A stretch of DNA of 64,000 bases, from NCBI RefSeq assembly GCF_040438645.1, contig NZ_CP159253.1, positions 1,612,001 to 1,676,000 on the forward strand. Direction: 5' to 3'. This stretch comes from Mesorhizobium sp. WSM2240 (GTDB taxonomy: Bacteria; Pseudomonadota; Alphaproteobacteria; Rhizobiales; Rhizobiaceae). Made by a program: the position numbers and the translations under genes. The notes below the pieces were generated by a model. That model searched no databases and was not told the origin of the DNA. It saw nothing but the letters and a program-made list of their open reading frames with translations. Positions 53,427 through 62,672 of this stretch are shown piece by piece; position 1 is the stretch's first letter; each line of letters opens with the position of its first letter.

Positions 53427-54101
53427 CTATGACGTTTCCACCTGCTGCCGCGCCAGGAACTCAGCCACTTCCGCGAACACCTCCACGAACATTTCCGCCG
53501 TCAGGCGTCCGGTATTGGTGTTGTAGCGCGAGCAGTGATAGCTCGAAAACAGCCTGACTGCATCGGCGCTCTGGCTGGCGCCGTGCCTGAACGGGTAATC
53601 GGCGACGCGCTTGCCAAGCGCGCGGACGGTCGATTGGTGGGCAATGGTGCCCAGCGTCAGGATCGCTTCGAGATTTCGGAAGCGGCCGATCGTCGGCATG
53701 AGAAAAGCGCGGCAGGTCGCGATCTCCAGGCCGACCGGCTTGTTTTCGGGTGGGACGCAGCGCACCGCATTGGTGATCGCTGTGCCGATCAGCTCCAGGC
53801 TGTCGTCCGGTCGCGCTTCGAAGCGGCCGCGGGCGAAACCGAAACGAATGAGCGTGTCGTAAAGCAGCTCGCCGGCGTAATCGCCGGTGAAGGGACGGCC
53901 GGTCCGGTTGGCGCCGCGCAAACCTGGCGCCAGCCCGACGATCAGGAACCGCACCACGTCTTCGCCTTCCGGCGGCAGGAAGGTCGGCACCGGTCCGTTG
54001 AACCAGCCTGGCTCGCGGACGCGCCACGCCGTCCTGAAGTCGGCGAGACGCGGGCAGAGCGGACAATCGTGCGATGGCTCGGCGAAAAGCTGGCGGGTCA
54101 C
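53427..54101 (-). CDS. Uracil-DNA glycosylase, family 5 (UDGb)
   Basis: A 224-residue UDG-superfamily enzyme. Motif 1 reads VGLAPGLRGANRTGRPFTGDYAG, the family-5 form, and motif 2 reads HCSRYNTNTGRLT. The cluster cysteines CPLCPRL, NAVRCVPPE and ATCRAF are all present, unlike in the family-4-like enzyme near 10 kb. Family-5 enzymes remove uracil and also hypoxanthine. It is convergent with smpB and lies just downstream of the NYN gene on the same strand. Confidence 0.94.
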   Translation of the reverse strand: MTRQLFAEPSHDCPLCPRLADFRTAWRVREPGWFNGPVPTFLPPEGEDVVRFLIVGLAPGLRGANRTGRPFTGDYAGELLYDTLIRFGFARGRFEARPDDSLELIGTAITNAVRCVPPENKPVGLEIATCRAFLMPTIGRFRNLEAILTLGTIAHQSTVRALGKRVADYPFRHGASQSADAVRLFSSYHCSRYNTNTGRLTAEMFVEVFAEVAEFLARQQVETS

Positions 54102-54105
54102 GCGA

Positions 54106-54687
54106 TCAAAATTCGCTTTCCTCGGCTTCGGCAGGCTCGGCGCGCCGCACCGGCCGCTCTGAAGGATCGCGTCCGATCTCGCTCCTGAGCGTCATCAGGT
54201 CGATGAAATGGTCGGCCTGGCGGCGCAGATCGTCGGATATCATAGGCGGCTGCGAGGCCATTGTGGACACTACGCTGACCTTTCGGCCGCGCCTTTGCAA
54301 GGCTTCGACCAGCGTGCGGAAATCGCCGTCGCCGGAAAAGATCACGTAGTGATCGACGACTTCGGCAAGTTCCAATGCGTCGACGGTGAGCTCGATGTCC
54401 ATATTGCCCTTGATCTTGCGGCGGCCGGTGGAATCGGTGAATTCCTTCGCCGGCTTGGTGACCACCTTGAACCCGTTGTAGTCAAGCCAGTCGATCAGCG
54501 GACGGATCGACGAATATTCCTGATCTTCCACCAGCGCGGTGTAGTAGTAGGCGCGCAGCAGATAGCCGCGCTTCTGGAAGCTCGATAGCAGCTTGCGATA
54601 GTCGATGTCGAAGCCGAGCGAGCGCGAGGTGGCGTAGAGATTGGCGCCGTCGATGAAAAGGGCGATCTTTTCGCGAGGATCAAACAT
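54106..54687 (-). CDS. NYN-domain protein (LabA/DUF88 family)
   Basis: A 193-residue protein with a PIN-like NYN nuclease fold. Acidic residues of the presumed active site are in LFIDGANLYAT, NMDIELTVDAL and FSGDGDFRTLV. The LabA/DUF88 group is thought to act on RNA, but its substrates in rhizobia are unknown. It ends four bases before the start of the glycosylase gene and is divergent from rpoZ. A short acidic C-terminal tail (AEPAEAEESEF) follows the domain. Confidence 0.92.
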   Translation of the reverse strand: MFDPREKIALFIDGANLYATSRSLGFDIDYRKLLSSFQKRGYLLRAYYYTALVEDQEYSSIRPLIDWLDYNGFKVVTKPAKEFTDSTGRRKIKGNMDIELTVDALELAEVVDHYVIFSGDGDFRTLVEALQRRGRKVSVVSTMASQPPMISDDLRRQADHFIDLMTLRSEIGRDPSERPVRRAEPAEAEESEF

Positions 54688-54731
54688 GGCCGTAATATCC
54701 CTACAAAAACAGCAATCACTTTAAATACGCG

Positions 54732-54743
54732 GGGGCTAGCCCC
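54732..54743. promoter_or_regulatory. Perfect 12-base palindrome between the NYN gene and rpoZ
   Basis: GGGGCTAGCCCC, self-complementary, about 45 bases ahead of the NYN gene start. It could be an operator or part of a hairpin. No regulator can be suggested. Confidence 0.3.
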
Positions 54744-54963
54744 TCGGTTGCACGGGAAATACGTTCCGGCCGCCTCATAATGAAATTAGAGTTCGCCCCG
54801 GCCCATTCCAAGCCTTGACGGTCCGAAGCAATAAAATGTGATCCCGTGTTGGATTGACCGCCCGTGCGGCAGTTCAAAAAGCCTTCAAGCTTGTATTTGG
54901 CGCGGGTTCAGGTTATGGACCGCGCCTGTTTTCCACTACATCATCGTATGAAAGGGGCAATCC

Positions 54964-55365
54964 ATGGCCCGCGTAACCGTTGAAGATTGCATCGACAAGG
55001 TCGACAACCGGTTTGAACTGGTTCTCCTGGCCGGCCACCGCGCCCGCCAGATCTCGCAGGGCGCGCAGATCACCGTGCCGCGCGACAACGACAAGAATCC
55101 GGTCGTTGCCTTGCGCGAGATCGCCGACGAGACGCTGTCGCCCGGCGATCTCAAGGAAGATCTGATCCACTCGCTGCAGAAGCATGTCGAGGTCGACGAG
55201 CCGGAGAGCGACGGCCAGGAACTGGTCGACCAGACCGACGCCGCAGCAATTGCCGCCGATGCCGACGAAGCGGAAGAAAACATCACCTTCGACCGCATGT
55301 CAGAAGAGGATCTTCTCGCCGGCATCGAAGGCCTGGTGGCGCCTGAAAAGAGCGACGACTACTGA
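54964..55365 (+). CDS. rpoZ: RNA polymerase omega subunit
   Basis: Small subunit that helps assemble RNA polymerase and forms part of a ppGpp site in proteobacteria. The 133-residue protein opens [29 protein letters not shown] minus its middle, the classic omega pattern, with an alphaproteobacterial acidic C-terminal extension. It lies just upstream of the ppGpp synthetase gene, as in most proteobacteria. GAAAGGGG precedes the ATG. Confidence 0.97.
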   Translation: MARVTVEDCIDKVDNRFELVLLAGHRARQISQGAQITVPRDNDKNPVVALREIADETLSPGDLKEDLIHSLQKHVEVDEPESDGQELVDQTDAAAIAADADEAEENITFDRMSEEDLLAGIEGLVAPEKSDDY

Positions 55366-55490
55366 GCGCGCTTTCTGACAATTCTGCTCAGCCGGCCAGC
55401 TAGCGCTGAGCGAATTCTGAAAAGCTCTCGCCGCAGCGCTTGAAACGACCGCCGGTACTTTCGCGCCGCCGGTTTGGTGGTTATCTATGG

Positions 55491-55530
55491 CATGCGCCGT
55501 ATCATCCGATGCGGCGCATGATCTCTTTTA
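55491..55530 (+). terminator. Hairpin between rpoZ and rsh
   Basis: A 9-bp perfect stem CATGCGCCG / CGGCGCATG with a 12-base loop, followed by ATCTCTTTTA. It lies about 30 bases before the rsh start and could be a terminator of rpoZ or a leader structure of rsh. Confidence 0.5.
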
Positions 55531-55548
55531 TAGTCCGGGACTTAGCCC

Positions 55549-57774
55549 ATGATGCGTCAGTATGAGCTTGTCGAGCGCGTCCAGCGCTACAAGCCCGACG
55601 TGAACGAGGCGCTGCTCAACAAGGCCTATGTCTATGCGATGCAGAAGCATGGGCACCAGCGGCGCGCCTCGGGCGATCCCTATTTTTCGCATCCGCTCGA
55701 AGTCGCCGCCATCCTCACCGAAATGCATATGGACGAGGCGACGATCGCGGTCGCTTTGCTGCATGACACGATCGAGGACACGACGGCCACCCGCCAGGAG
55801 ATCGACGAACTGTTCGGCCCCGACCTCGGCAAGCTTGTAGAGGGGCTAACCAAGCTCAAGAAGCTCGACCTCGTCTCGAAAAAAGCCGAGCAGGCGGAGA
55901 ATCTGCGCAAGCTGCTGCTCGCGATTTCGGAGGATGTGCGCGTCCTTCTGGTGAAGCTGGCGGACCGCCTGCACAATATGCGCACGCTCGACCATGTTCC
56001 CGACACGAAGCGCCTGCGCATCGCCGAGGAGACGATGGAAATCTATGCGCCGCTCGCCGGGCGCATGGGCATGCAGGGCATGCGCGAGGAACTGGAGGAA
56101 CTGGCGTTCCGCTATATCAATCCGGAAGCCTATCGCACGGTGACGGAGCGGCTCGCCGATATTTTCAGGCGCAACCGCGGCGTGGTCGAGGAGATCGAAA
56201 AGTCACTTTCGGCCCTGTTCGAGAAGCACGCGATCGAGGCGGTCGTCAAAAGCCGGCAAAAGAAGCCATGGTCGGTTTTCCGGAAAATGGAGGCAAAGGC
56301 GCTTTCTTTCGAGCAGCTTTCCGACATTTTCGGCTTCCGCGTTGTCGTCGGCACGGTCGAGGATTGCTACCGCGCGCTCGGCGCCATCCACACGACCTGG
56401 TCGATGGTTCCAGGACGTTTCAAGGACTACATCTCGACGCCCAAGCAGAACGACTACCGCTCGATCCATACTACGATCGTCGGGCCGTCACGGCAGCGCA
56501 TCGAGCTTCAGATCCGCACGCGCGAGATGAATAAGGTCGCCGAATATGGCGTCGCCGTGCACGCGCTCTACAAGGATACGGGCGGCAAGGTGAACGGCGC
56601 CAGCCACGCGATCTCCAAGGAGACCAATGCCTATGCATGGCTGAGGCGCACCATCGAGCAGCTTGCCGAAGGCGACAATCCGGAGGATTTCCTCGAAAAT
56701 ACCAAACTGGAGCTGTTCCAGGACCAGGTGTTCTGCTTCACTCCAAAGGGCATGCTGATTGCCCTGCCGCGCGGCGCGACGCCTATCGATTTCGCCTACG
56801 CGGTCCACACCGATGTCGGCGACACCTGCGTGGGGGCCAAGGTCAATGGCCGCATCATGCCGCTGATGACCGAACTCAAGAATGGCGACGAGGTCGAGAT
56901 CATCCGTTCGAAGGCGCAGGTTCCGCCCGCCGCCTGGGAATCCATCGTGGTAACGGGAAAAGCGCGCGCCGCCATCCGCCGCGCCACCAAGAACGCGATC
57001 CGCAAGCAATATTCCGGTCTCGGCATCCGAATCCTCGAACGCGCTTTCGAGCGCGCCGGCAAGCAGTTCTCCAAAGACAGCATGAAGCCGGTTTTGCATC
57101 GTCTGGCCCGCAAGGACGTCGACGACGTGGTGACGGCGGTGGGGCGCGGCGAGCTGTCGTCCACCGACGTGATGAAGGCCGTCTATCCCGACTACAAGGA
57201 TGAGCGTATCACGCCGGCGCCGAAGCAGCGCGAAGAGGGCTGGTCGAAAATACGCAATGCCGCCGGCATGCTTTTTCAGATTCCGGGCCGGGCGTCGCGC
57301 AAGGAGAAGCGCGAAGCCAAGGACAACGGTGTTCCGATCAGGGGCATCAGCGGCGACCTGCCGGTGCGCTTCGCCCCGGAGGGCGCGGTGCCGGGCGACC
57401 GCATCGTCGGCATCGTCCAGCCGGGCGCCGGCATCACCATCTACCCGATCCAGTCGCCCTCGCTGACCGATTTCGACGACCAGCCGGAGCGCTGGATCGA
57501 CGTACGCTGGGACATAGACGAGGCGACCAAGGAGCGGTTTCCGGCGAGGGTCTCCGTAACCGCGATCAATGCGCCGGGCTCTCTCGCCGAGATAGCCCAG
57601 GTGGTCGCGGTCAACGACGCCAACATTCATACCCTTTCCATGGTGCGCACCGCGCCGGATTTCACCGAAATGCTGATCGACCTGGAAGTGTGGGATCTGA
57701 AGCATCTGAACCGGCTGCTGTCGCAGCTCAAGGACAATTCGAGCGTCAGCGAAGCGCGGCGTGTCAATGGCTGA
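55549..57774 (+). CDS. rsh: Bifunctional (p)ppGpp synthetase/hydrolase
   Basis: Makes and degrades the stringent-response alarmone. The 741-residue protein has an HD hydrolase domain (HPLEVAAILTEM, LLHDTIEDT), a synthetase domain (FRVVVGTVEDCYRALG, DYISTPKQNDYRSIHT), a TGS domain (FCFTPKGMLIALPRGATPIDFAYAVHT minus its ends) and a C-terminal ACT domain (NAPGSLAEIAQVV). Alphaproteobacteria usually carry one long Rsh, so both activities are expected. It begins the run rsh-pyrE-acpS-lepB-rnc-era-recO. Confidence 0.96.
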   Translation: MMRQYELVERVQRYKPDVNEALLNKAYVYAMQKHGHQRRASGDPYFSHPLEVAAILTEMHMDEATIAVALLHDTIEDTTATRQEIDELFGPDLGKLVEGLTKLKKLDLVSKKAEQAENLRKLLLAISEDVRVLLVKLADRLHNMRTLDHVPDTKRLRIAEETMEIYAPLAGRMGMQGMREELEELAFRYINPEAYRTVTERLADIFRRNRGVVEEIEKSLSALFEKHAIEAVVKSRQKKPWSVFRKMEAKALSFEQLSDIFGFRVVVGTVEDCYRALGAIHTTWSMVPGRFKDYISTPKQNDYRSIHTTIVGPSRQRIELQIRTREMNKVAEYGVAVHALYKDTGGKVNGASHAISKETNAYAWLRRTIEQLAEGDNPEDFLENTKLELFQDQVFCFTPKGMLIALPRGATPIDFAYAVHTDVGDTCVGAKVNGRIMPLMTELKNGDEVEIIRSKAQVPPAAWESIVVTGKARAAIRRATKNAIRKQYSGLGIRILERAFERAGKQFSKDSMKPVLHRLARKDVDDVVTAVGRGELSSTDVMKAVYPDYKDERITPAPKQREEGWSKIRNAAGMLFQIPGRASRKEKREAKDNGVPIRGISGDLPVRFAPEGAVPGDRIVGIVQPGAGITIYPIQSPSLTDFDDQPERWIDVRWDIDEATKERFPARVSVTAINAPGSLAEIAQVVAVNDANIHTLSMVRTAPDFTEMLIDLEVWDLKHLNRLLSQLKDNSSVSEARRVNG

Positions 57775-57783
57775 AGCATCGGG

Positions 57784-58368
57784 ATGATGATGGATACGGA
57801 ACAAGTTCTGGATATTTTCCGCGAAGCGGGCGCCGTGCTCGAAGGGCACTTCATCCTGACGTCCGGCCTCAGGAGTCCAATATTCCTTCAGAAGGCGCGC
57901 GTCTTCATGCATGCCGATAAAACGGAAAAGCTCTGCCGCGCACTTGCCGACAAGATTCGCGCCGAAGTTCCAGGCGCAATCGACTATGTCGTCGGACCGG
58001 CGATCGGCGGGCTCATTCCTGCCTATGAGACCTCGCGCCATCTCGGCGCGCCTGCGATCTGGGTCGAACGCGAGGACGGCAAGTTCCGGCTGCGCCGTTT
58101 CGATATCGAGAAGGGCGCGCGTGTCGTGATTGTCGAAGACATCGTCACCACCGGGCTCTCGATACGCGAGACGATCGACTGCCTGCGCGAGATCGGCGCC
58201 GAGGTAGCGGCGGCCGCTTGCATCATCGACCGCTCGGCGGGCAGGACCGATGTCGGCGTGCCGCTGATCGCGCTCGCCGAATACGAAGTGCCGGCCTATC
58301 CGGCGGACCAGTTGCCGCCGGAACTGGCGGCCATCCCCGCGGTTAAGCCCGGTAGCCGGAATATCTGA
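57784..58368 (+). CDS. pyrE: Orotate phosphoribosyltransferase
   Basis: Pyrimidine synthesis enzyme that joins orotate and PRPP. The 194-residue protein has the catalytic loop region [16 protein letters not shown] and the PRPP-binding motif [13 protein letters not shown]. Three successive ATG codons open the frame; the exact start is not resolved, but the difference is only one or two residues. It follows rsh after nine bases and precedes acpS after three bases. Confidence 0.95.
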   Translation: MMMDTEQVLDIFREAGAVLEGHFILTSGLRSPIFLQKARVFMHADKTEKLCRALADKIRAEVPGAIDYVVGPAIGGLIPAYETSRHLGAPAIWVEREDGKFRLRRFDIEKGARVVIVEDIVTTGLSIRETIDCLREIGAEVAAAACIIDRSAGRTDVGVPLIALAEYEVPAYPADQLPPELAAIPAVKPGSRNI

Positions 58369-58371
58369 TCC

Positions 58372-58773
58372 ATGATCATCGGCATTGGCAGCGACCTGAT
58401 CGATATTCGTCGCATTGCGAAATCGCTCGACCGCTATGGCGAGCGCTTCACCGCGCGCGTCTTCACGGAGATCGAGCAGGCGAAATCGGACCGCCGCAAG
58501 GAGCGCGCGGCCTCCTATGCCAAGCGCTTCGCCGCCAAGGAGGCCTGCGCCAAGGCGCTCGGCACCGGGATGTCGCAGGGGGTGTTCTGGCGCGACATGG
58601 GCGTGGTCAATTTATCGGGAGGCAAGCCGACAATTCATCTGACCGGCGGCGCGGCTGCGCGGCTGAAAAAAATGCTGCCGTCCGGCCACCGGGCGGCGAT
58701 CCACCTGACGATCACGGACGACTTTCCGCTGGCGCAAGCCTTCGTGATCATCGAGGCACTGCCGGTCGAATAA
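58372..58773 (+). CDS. acpS: Holo-[acyl-carrier-protein] synthase
   Basis: Transfers 4'-phosphopantetheine from CoA to acyl carrier protein. The 133-residue length is typical. Asp8 in [12 protein letters not shown] and the second metal-binding glutamate in [16 protein letters not shown] are present; [16 protein letters not shown] closes the fold. It is tightly linked to pyrE and lepB, the usual order in Rhizobiales. Confidence 0.96.
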   Translation: MIIGIGSDLIDIRRIAKSLDRYGERFTARVFTEIEQAKSDRRKERAASYAKRFAAKEACAKALGTGMSQGVFWRDMGVVNLSGGKPTIHLTGGAAARLKKMLPSGHRAAIHLTITDDFPLAQAFVIIEALPVE

Positions 58774-58862
58774 CGGCCATCTTCTTGGCGCTTTTGCCGC
58801 CGGCATGGACGTTGCCCAGCGCGCGTCGAGCCCTTATACCCAACCGACGAAACGAGGACTTC

Positions 58863-59612
58863 ATGAGCGTGGCTGAAAAAACCGAGAAGAAAAGCGGCGG
58901 GCTAGGCGAGACCGTCAGCGTCATCGTGCAGGCCCTCATCCTGGCGCTGGTCATCCGGACATTCCTGTTTCAGCCCTTCTCGATCCCCTCGGGTTCCATG
59001 CGGCCGACCCTGCTCGAAGGCGATTATCTCTTCGTCACCAAATGGTCCTACGGCTATTCGCGCCATTCGCTGCCGTTCTCACCGAATATCTTTTCCGGCC
59101 GTATCTTCGGCAGCGCGCCCGAACGCGGCGACGTGGCCGTATTCAAGCTGCCGCCCAATCCTTCGCTCGATTACATCAAGCGCGTCATCGGCCTGCCGGG
59201 CGACCGGATACAGGTGAGGGACGGCCAGTTGTTCATCAATGACGTAGCCGTTCCGCGCGAGAAGGTCGGGCAGATCGACAATCCCGACATCACCGAAGTC
59301 AGCGGTCCGGTCGACGTCTACCGCGAGACGCTGCCCAACGGCGTCAGCTACGACACGCTCGATCTCACGCCCAATTCGATCGGCGACGACACGCGCGAAT
59401 TCATCGTTCCCGAGGGCCATTATTTCATGATGGGCGACAACCGCGACAATTCGACGGACAGCCGTTTCTCCGTCGGTTTCGTGCCGGAAGAGAATCTGGT
59501 CGGCCGCGCCAACATCATCTTCTTCTCGATCGCCGAGGGCGCAAGCCCGCTCGAAATCTGGAAATGGCCGACGCAGATGCGCCCGTCGCGCCTGTTCAAT
59601 TTCGTCCGCTGA
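58863..59612 (+). CDS. lepB: Signal peptidase I
   Basis: Membrane-bound serine protease that removes signal peptides. The 249-residue protein has one N-terminal anchor (about 17-38), Ser45 in SIPSGSMRPTL, the general base Lys106 in LDYIKRVIGLPGD, and box E MGDNRDNSTDSR. The ATG start at MSVAEKTEKK has GAGGA ahead; an earlier in-frame ATG adds an unlikely leader. It may process many of the secreted proteins in this window, such as the porins. Confidence 0.96.
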   Translation: MSVAEKTEKKSGGLGETVSVIVQALILALVIRTFLFQPFSIPSGSMRPTLLEGDYLFVTKWSYGYSRHSLPFSPNIFSGRIFGSAPERGDVAVFKLPPNPSLDYIKRVIGLPGDRIQVRDGQLFINDVAVPREKVGQIDNPDITEVSGPVDVYRETLPNGVSYDTLDLTPNSIGDDTREFIVPEGHYFMMGDNRDNSTDSRFSVGFVPEENLVGRANIIFFSIAEGASPLEIWKWPTQMRPSRLFNFVR

Positions 59613-59620
59613 CCGATCAC

Positions 59621-60340
59621 ATGGCCGCCAAGCGCCTTTCCGAACACGAACTCGCGGAGGCGATCAGGGGGCGAACCGGATATGCCTTCCGCGACACCGG
59701 GATGCTGCGGCGGGCGCTGACGCATGCGAGCAAAAGGGGCGCCGACGGCGCGGACAATGAACGGCTGGAATTCCTGGGCGATCGGGTGCTTGGCCTCGTC
59801 ATCGCGGAAATGCTTTTCCGCCGCTATCCCGAAGCCCGCCAGGGCGAACTCGCGGTTCGTCTCAACGCGCTGGTGAGCGGCGAAAGCTGTGGCGTGATCG
59901 CCATCGAGATCGGGCTGGACAAACTGATCCATGCCGACCCTGTGGCGAAGGCCGCGAAGGGCCGGAGGGTCGGGAACGCGCTCGCCGACGCGGTCGAGGC
60001 GCTCATTGCTGCGATCTATCTGGACGGCGGCCTCGAACCGGCCCGGGCGTTCATCGCCCGCCTTTGGGAGCATCGTGCGGAAACAGTGGCCAAAATGCTG
60101 CGCAGCGCCAAGACCGAACTGCAGGAATGGCTGGCGCAACATGACGGGCTGAGGCCGATCTATTCCATTATCAACCGCGAAGGGCCGGACCATGAGCCGA
60201 TCTTCACGGTGTCAGTGGCGGCCGAAGGCTTTCCGGCCATCAGTGGCGCAGGCCCCTCCAGGCAGGCGGCCGAGCAGGCCGCGGCAGCGGCCTTCCTGAT
60301 CCGCGAAGGCGTCTGGCAAGAAGAAGGAAAGCTGTCGTGA
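59621..60340 (+). CDS. rnc: Ribonuclease III
   Basis: Double-strand-specific RNase that processes rRNA precursors. The 239-residue form has the signature NERLEFLGDRVLGLV with Glu50 and Asp54, a second acidic pair in ADAVEALIAAIYLDGG, and a C-terminal dsRNA-binding domain ending RQAAEQAAAAAFLI. The start MAAKRLSEHEL is preferred; an in-frame ATG 57 bases earlier lies inside lepB. The stop overlaps the era GTG start. Confidence 0.95.
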   Translation: MAAKRLSEHELAEAIRGRTGYAFRDTGMLRRALTHASKRGADGADNERLEFLGDRVLGLVIAEMLFRRYPEARQGELAVRLNALVSGESCGVIAIEIGLDKLIHADPVAKAAKGRRVGNALADAVEALIAAIYLDGGLEPARAFIARLWEHRAETVAKMLRSAKTELQEWLAQHDGLRPIYSIINREGPDHEPIFTVSVAAEGFPAISGAGPSRQAAEQAAAAAFLIREGVWQEEGKLS

Positions 60341-61251
60341 TCGAGCCCGAAAGCCTGCCTGAGACGCGGTCCGGCTTCGTCGCTCTGATAGGCGCGCCCA
60401 ATGCCGGCAAGTCGACATTGGTGAACCAGCTTGTCGGCGCGAAAGTCTCGATCGTGACGCACAAGGTGCAGACGACGCGCGCCATCGTCCGCGGCATCGC
60501 GACCCACAAGAACGCGCAGATCGTCTTTGTCGACACGCCGGGCATCTTCCGTCCGCGGCGGCGTCTCGACCAGGCGATGGTGACCACCGCGTGGGGCGGC
60601 GCCAAGGATGCCGACGTTGTGCTGGTGCTGATCGATGCTGAACGCGGCATCAAGGGCGACGCCGACGCCATGCTGACCAACCTTGCCGGTGTCCGCCAGC
60701 CGAAAATCCTGGTGCTGAACAAGCTCGACCGGGTCAAGCCCGAAAGCCTGCTGGCGCTGGCCGCGACCGCAAATGAGCGCGTTGATTTCCAGCGCACCTT
60801 CATGGTTTCTGCGCTCACCGGCGCGGGGTGCGGCGCGATCCTCGACCATCTCGCCGAAACGCTGCCCGCCGGCCCATGGTTCTATCCCGAAGACCAGATC
60901 TCCGACCTGCCGATGCGCCAGCTCGCGGCCGAGATCACCCGCGAAAAGCTCTATCTGCGCCTGCATCAGGAACTTCCTTATTCGTCGCATGTCGAGACGG
61001 AAAAATGGGAGGAGAAGCCGGACGGCTCGGTGCGCATCGAGCAGGTGATCTATGTAGAGCGCGACAGCCAGAAGAAGATCGTGCTCGGCCATAAAGGCGA
61101 AACGATTCGTTCCATCGGGCAGGCGGCTCGCAAGGACATCGGGGAAATCCTCGAGCAGAAGGTGCACCTCTTCCTGTTCGTGAAGGTGCGCGAGAACTGG
61201 GGCGACGACCCCGAGCGCTACCGCGAGATGGGGCTTGAATTCCCGCACTGA
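60337..61251 (+). CDS. era: GTPase Era
   Basis: Ribosome-assembly GTPase that binds the 3' end of 16S rRNA. The 304-residue protein has G1 GAPNAGKST (19-27), G3 DTPG in FVDTPGIFR, G4 NKLD, and a C-terminal KH domain with VLGHKGETIRSIG. The GTG start overlaps the rnc stop by four bases, so the two are translationally coupled, as in many bacteria. Confidence 0.97.
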   Translation: MIEPESLPETRSGFVALIGAPNAGKSTLVNQLVGAKVSIVTHKVQTTRAIVRGIATHKNAQIVFVDTPGIFRPRRRLDQAMVTTAWGGAKDADVVLVLIDAERGIKGDADAMLTNLAGVRQPKILVLNKLDRVKPESLLALAATANERVDFQRTFMVSALTGAGCGAILDHLAETLPAGPWFYPEDQISDLPMRQLAAEITREKLYLRLHQELPYSSHVETEKWEEKPDGSVRIEQVIYVERDSQKKIVLGHKGETIRSIGQAARKDIGEILEQKVHLFLFVKVRENWGDDPERYREMGLEFPH

Positions 61252-61269
61252 GGAGTAAACTCTCCGGCG

Positions 61270-62031
61270 ATGGAATGGCGCGATGAAGGAATCATACTCG
61301 GCGCCCGCAAGCATGGCGAAACCAGCGTCATACTTGAGGTGATGACGCGCGCGCATGGCCGCCATCTGGGGCTTGTGCGGGGCGGGCGCTCGCGCAAGCA
61401 GCAGCCGCTGCTCCAGGCAGGCAACCGCGTCGACCTGATCTGGCGGGCGCGCCTCGACGAACATCTCGGCACCTTCCAGGCCGAACCGCTGGAACTCAAT
61501 GCGGCTCGGCTGTTCGACAGCGCTGTCGCCGTCTATGGACTGCAGACTCTTGCAGCGCATCTGCGCCTGCTGCCCGAACGCGATCCGCACTCCGGGCTTT
61601 ACGAGATGCTGGCCCTGATGATCGAGCATCTCGACGATCCGGACACCGCCGGCGAACTCGTCGTGCGCTTCGAACTGCTTGTGCTCGACGAACTCGGTTT
61701 CGGTCTCGATCTGACGCAATGCGCCGCCACCGGCGCGCGCAGCGACCTTGCCTATGTGTCGCCGAAGACTGGCCGCGCGGTTTCGCGCACTGCCGGCGCG
61801 CCCTGGGCCGGCCGGATGCTGGCGCTGCCCGCCTTCCTGCTCGGCAATTCCGGCCTGCGCGCCGATCGTGCGTCGATCAAGGATGGCTTTAAACTCACCG
61901 GATTCTTCTTCGCGCGTCATGTCTACGAGCCGCGTGGCATCGAGGCGCCCGATGCGAGGGCAGGGTTTCTCGCCGTGCTTCAAAAACACCGCCCGAACGA
62001 ACCCCACACCACCGGAGAACATGCCGCATGA
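61270..62031 (+). CDS. recO: DNA repair protein RecO
   Basis: Loads RecA onto SSB-coated DNA in the RecFOR pathway. The 253-residue protein has the N-terminal OB fold [23 protein letters not shown] minus its ends and [13 protein letters not shown], then a helical domain with [13 protein letters not shown] [14 protein letters not shown]. Rhizobial RecO members commonly keep only one of the zinc-finger cysteines, here in LTQCAATG. It overlaps the thioesterase gene start by four bases. Confidence 0.95.
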   Translation: MEWRDEGIILGARKHGETSVILEVMTRAHGRHLGLVRGGRSRKQQPLLQAGNRVDLIWRARLDEHLGTFQAEPLELNAARLFDSAVAVYGLQTLAAHLRLLPERDPHSGLYEMLALMIEHLDDPDTAGELVVRFELLVLDELGFGLDLTQCAATGARSDLAYVSPKTGRAVSRTAGAPWAGRMLALPAFLLGNSGLRADRASIKDGFKLTGFFFARHVYEPRGIEAPDARAGFLAVLQKHRPNEPHTTGEHAA

Positions 62032-62546
62032 GCGAGGTCGAACTGTTTCCGGGTTACGTCTCCCCACTCGGCCTCGGCACCATCCCCTTCGAAGACATAG
62101 CCAGATTTTCCGGCATTGAGCTTCTGCAGCGGATCGTCGACGGCAAATATCCCGCACCGCCCATTTCCGCCGTTCTGAATTTCGCCCTGACCGAGGTTTC
62201 GGAAGGACGGGCAGTGTTTCGCGGCTTGCCTGGCGAGCGCCATCTGAACCCGCTGGGCGGCGTTCATGGCGGCTGGGCGGCCACTATCATGGATTCGGCG
62301 CTGGCCTGTTCGGTCCAGACGCTGCTCGAGCGCGGCGAAGCCTACACCACCGCCGAATTCAAGGTGAATTTGATGCGGCCGATCACGCCCAGAACCGGCG
62401 AGGTCGTCTGCGAGGGACGCGTCGTGCACAAGGGCCGCACGCTCGCCGTCTCGGAAGCCACGCTGAAGGACAAGCAAGGAAAACTGCTCGCTTTCGGCAC
62501 CGAAACCTGCTCGATTTTTCCGGTCGCCAATCTGGCGGCGCGCTAG
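62028..62546 (+). CDS. PaaI-family hotdog thioesterase
   Basis: A 172-residue acyl-CoA thioesterase of the PaaI group. The hotdog motif [18 protein letters not shown] supplies the glycine-rich turn and the catalytic aspartate/asparagine positions; [13 protein letters not shown] follows. The natural acyl-CoA is unknown. The ATGA overlap with recO implies co-transcription, which is a frequent gene order in rhizobia and carries no clear functional link. Confidence 0.93.
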   Translation: MSEVELFPGYVSPLGLGTIPFEDIARFSGIELLQRIVDGKYPAPPISAVLNFALTEVSEGRAVFRGLPGERHLNPLGGVHGGWAATIMDSALACSVQTLLERGEAYTTAEFKVNLMRPITPRTGEVVCEGRVVHKGRTLAVSEATLKDKQGKLLAFGTETCSIFPVANLAAR

Positions 62547-62586
62547 AGCCTGGATCGAAATAGAGGTTCTAACTTATTGATTAGAC

Positions 62587-62628
62587 GCATGATCTTCTTC
62601 GAAAGTCTGCGATTTTTCGGGATCATGC
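62587..62628. repeat. Rhizobial intergenic palindrome (GCATGATC type)
   Basis: GCATGATC and its exact complement GATCATGC flank about 26 bases that include CGAAAG and TTTTTCGG, a version of the hairpin seen between genes in many Rhizobiales. It follows the thioesterase stop and may end its transcript. Confidence 0.65.
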
Positions 62629-62672
62629 TATAGCAGGTACGAACTGCCAGGGCTGAATTCGGGGGAACGGCC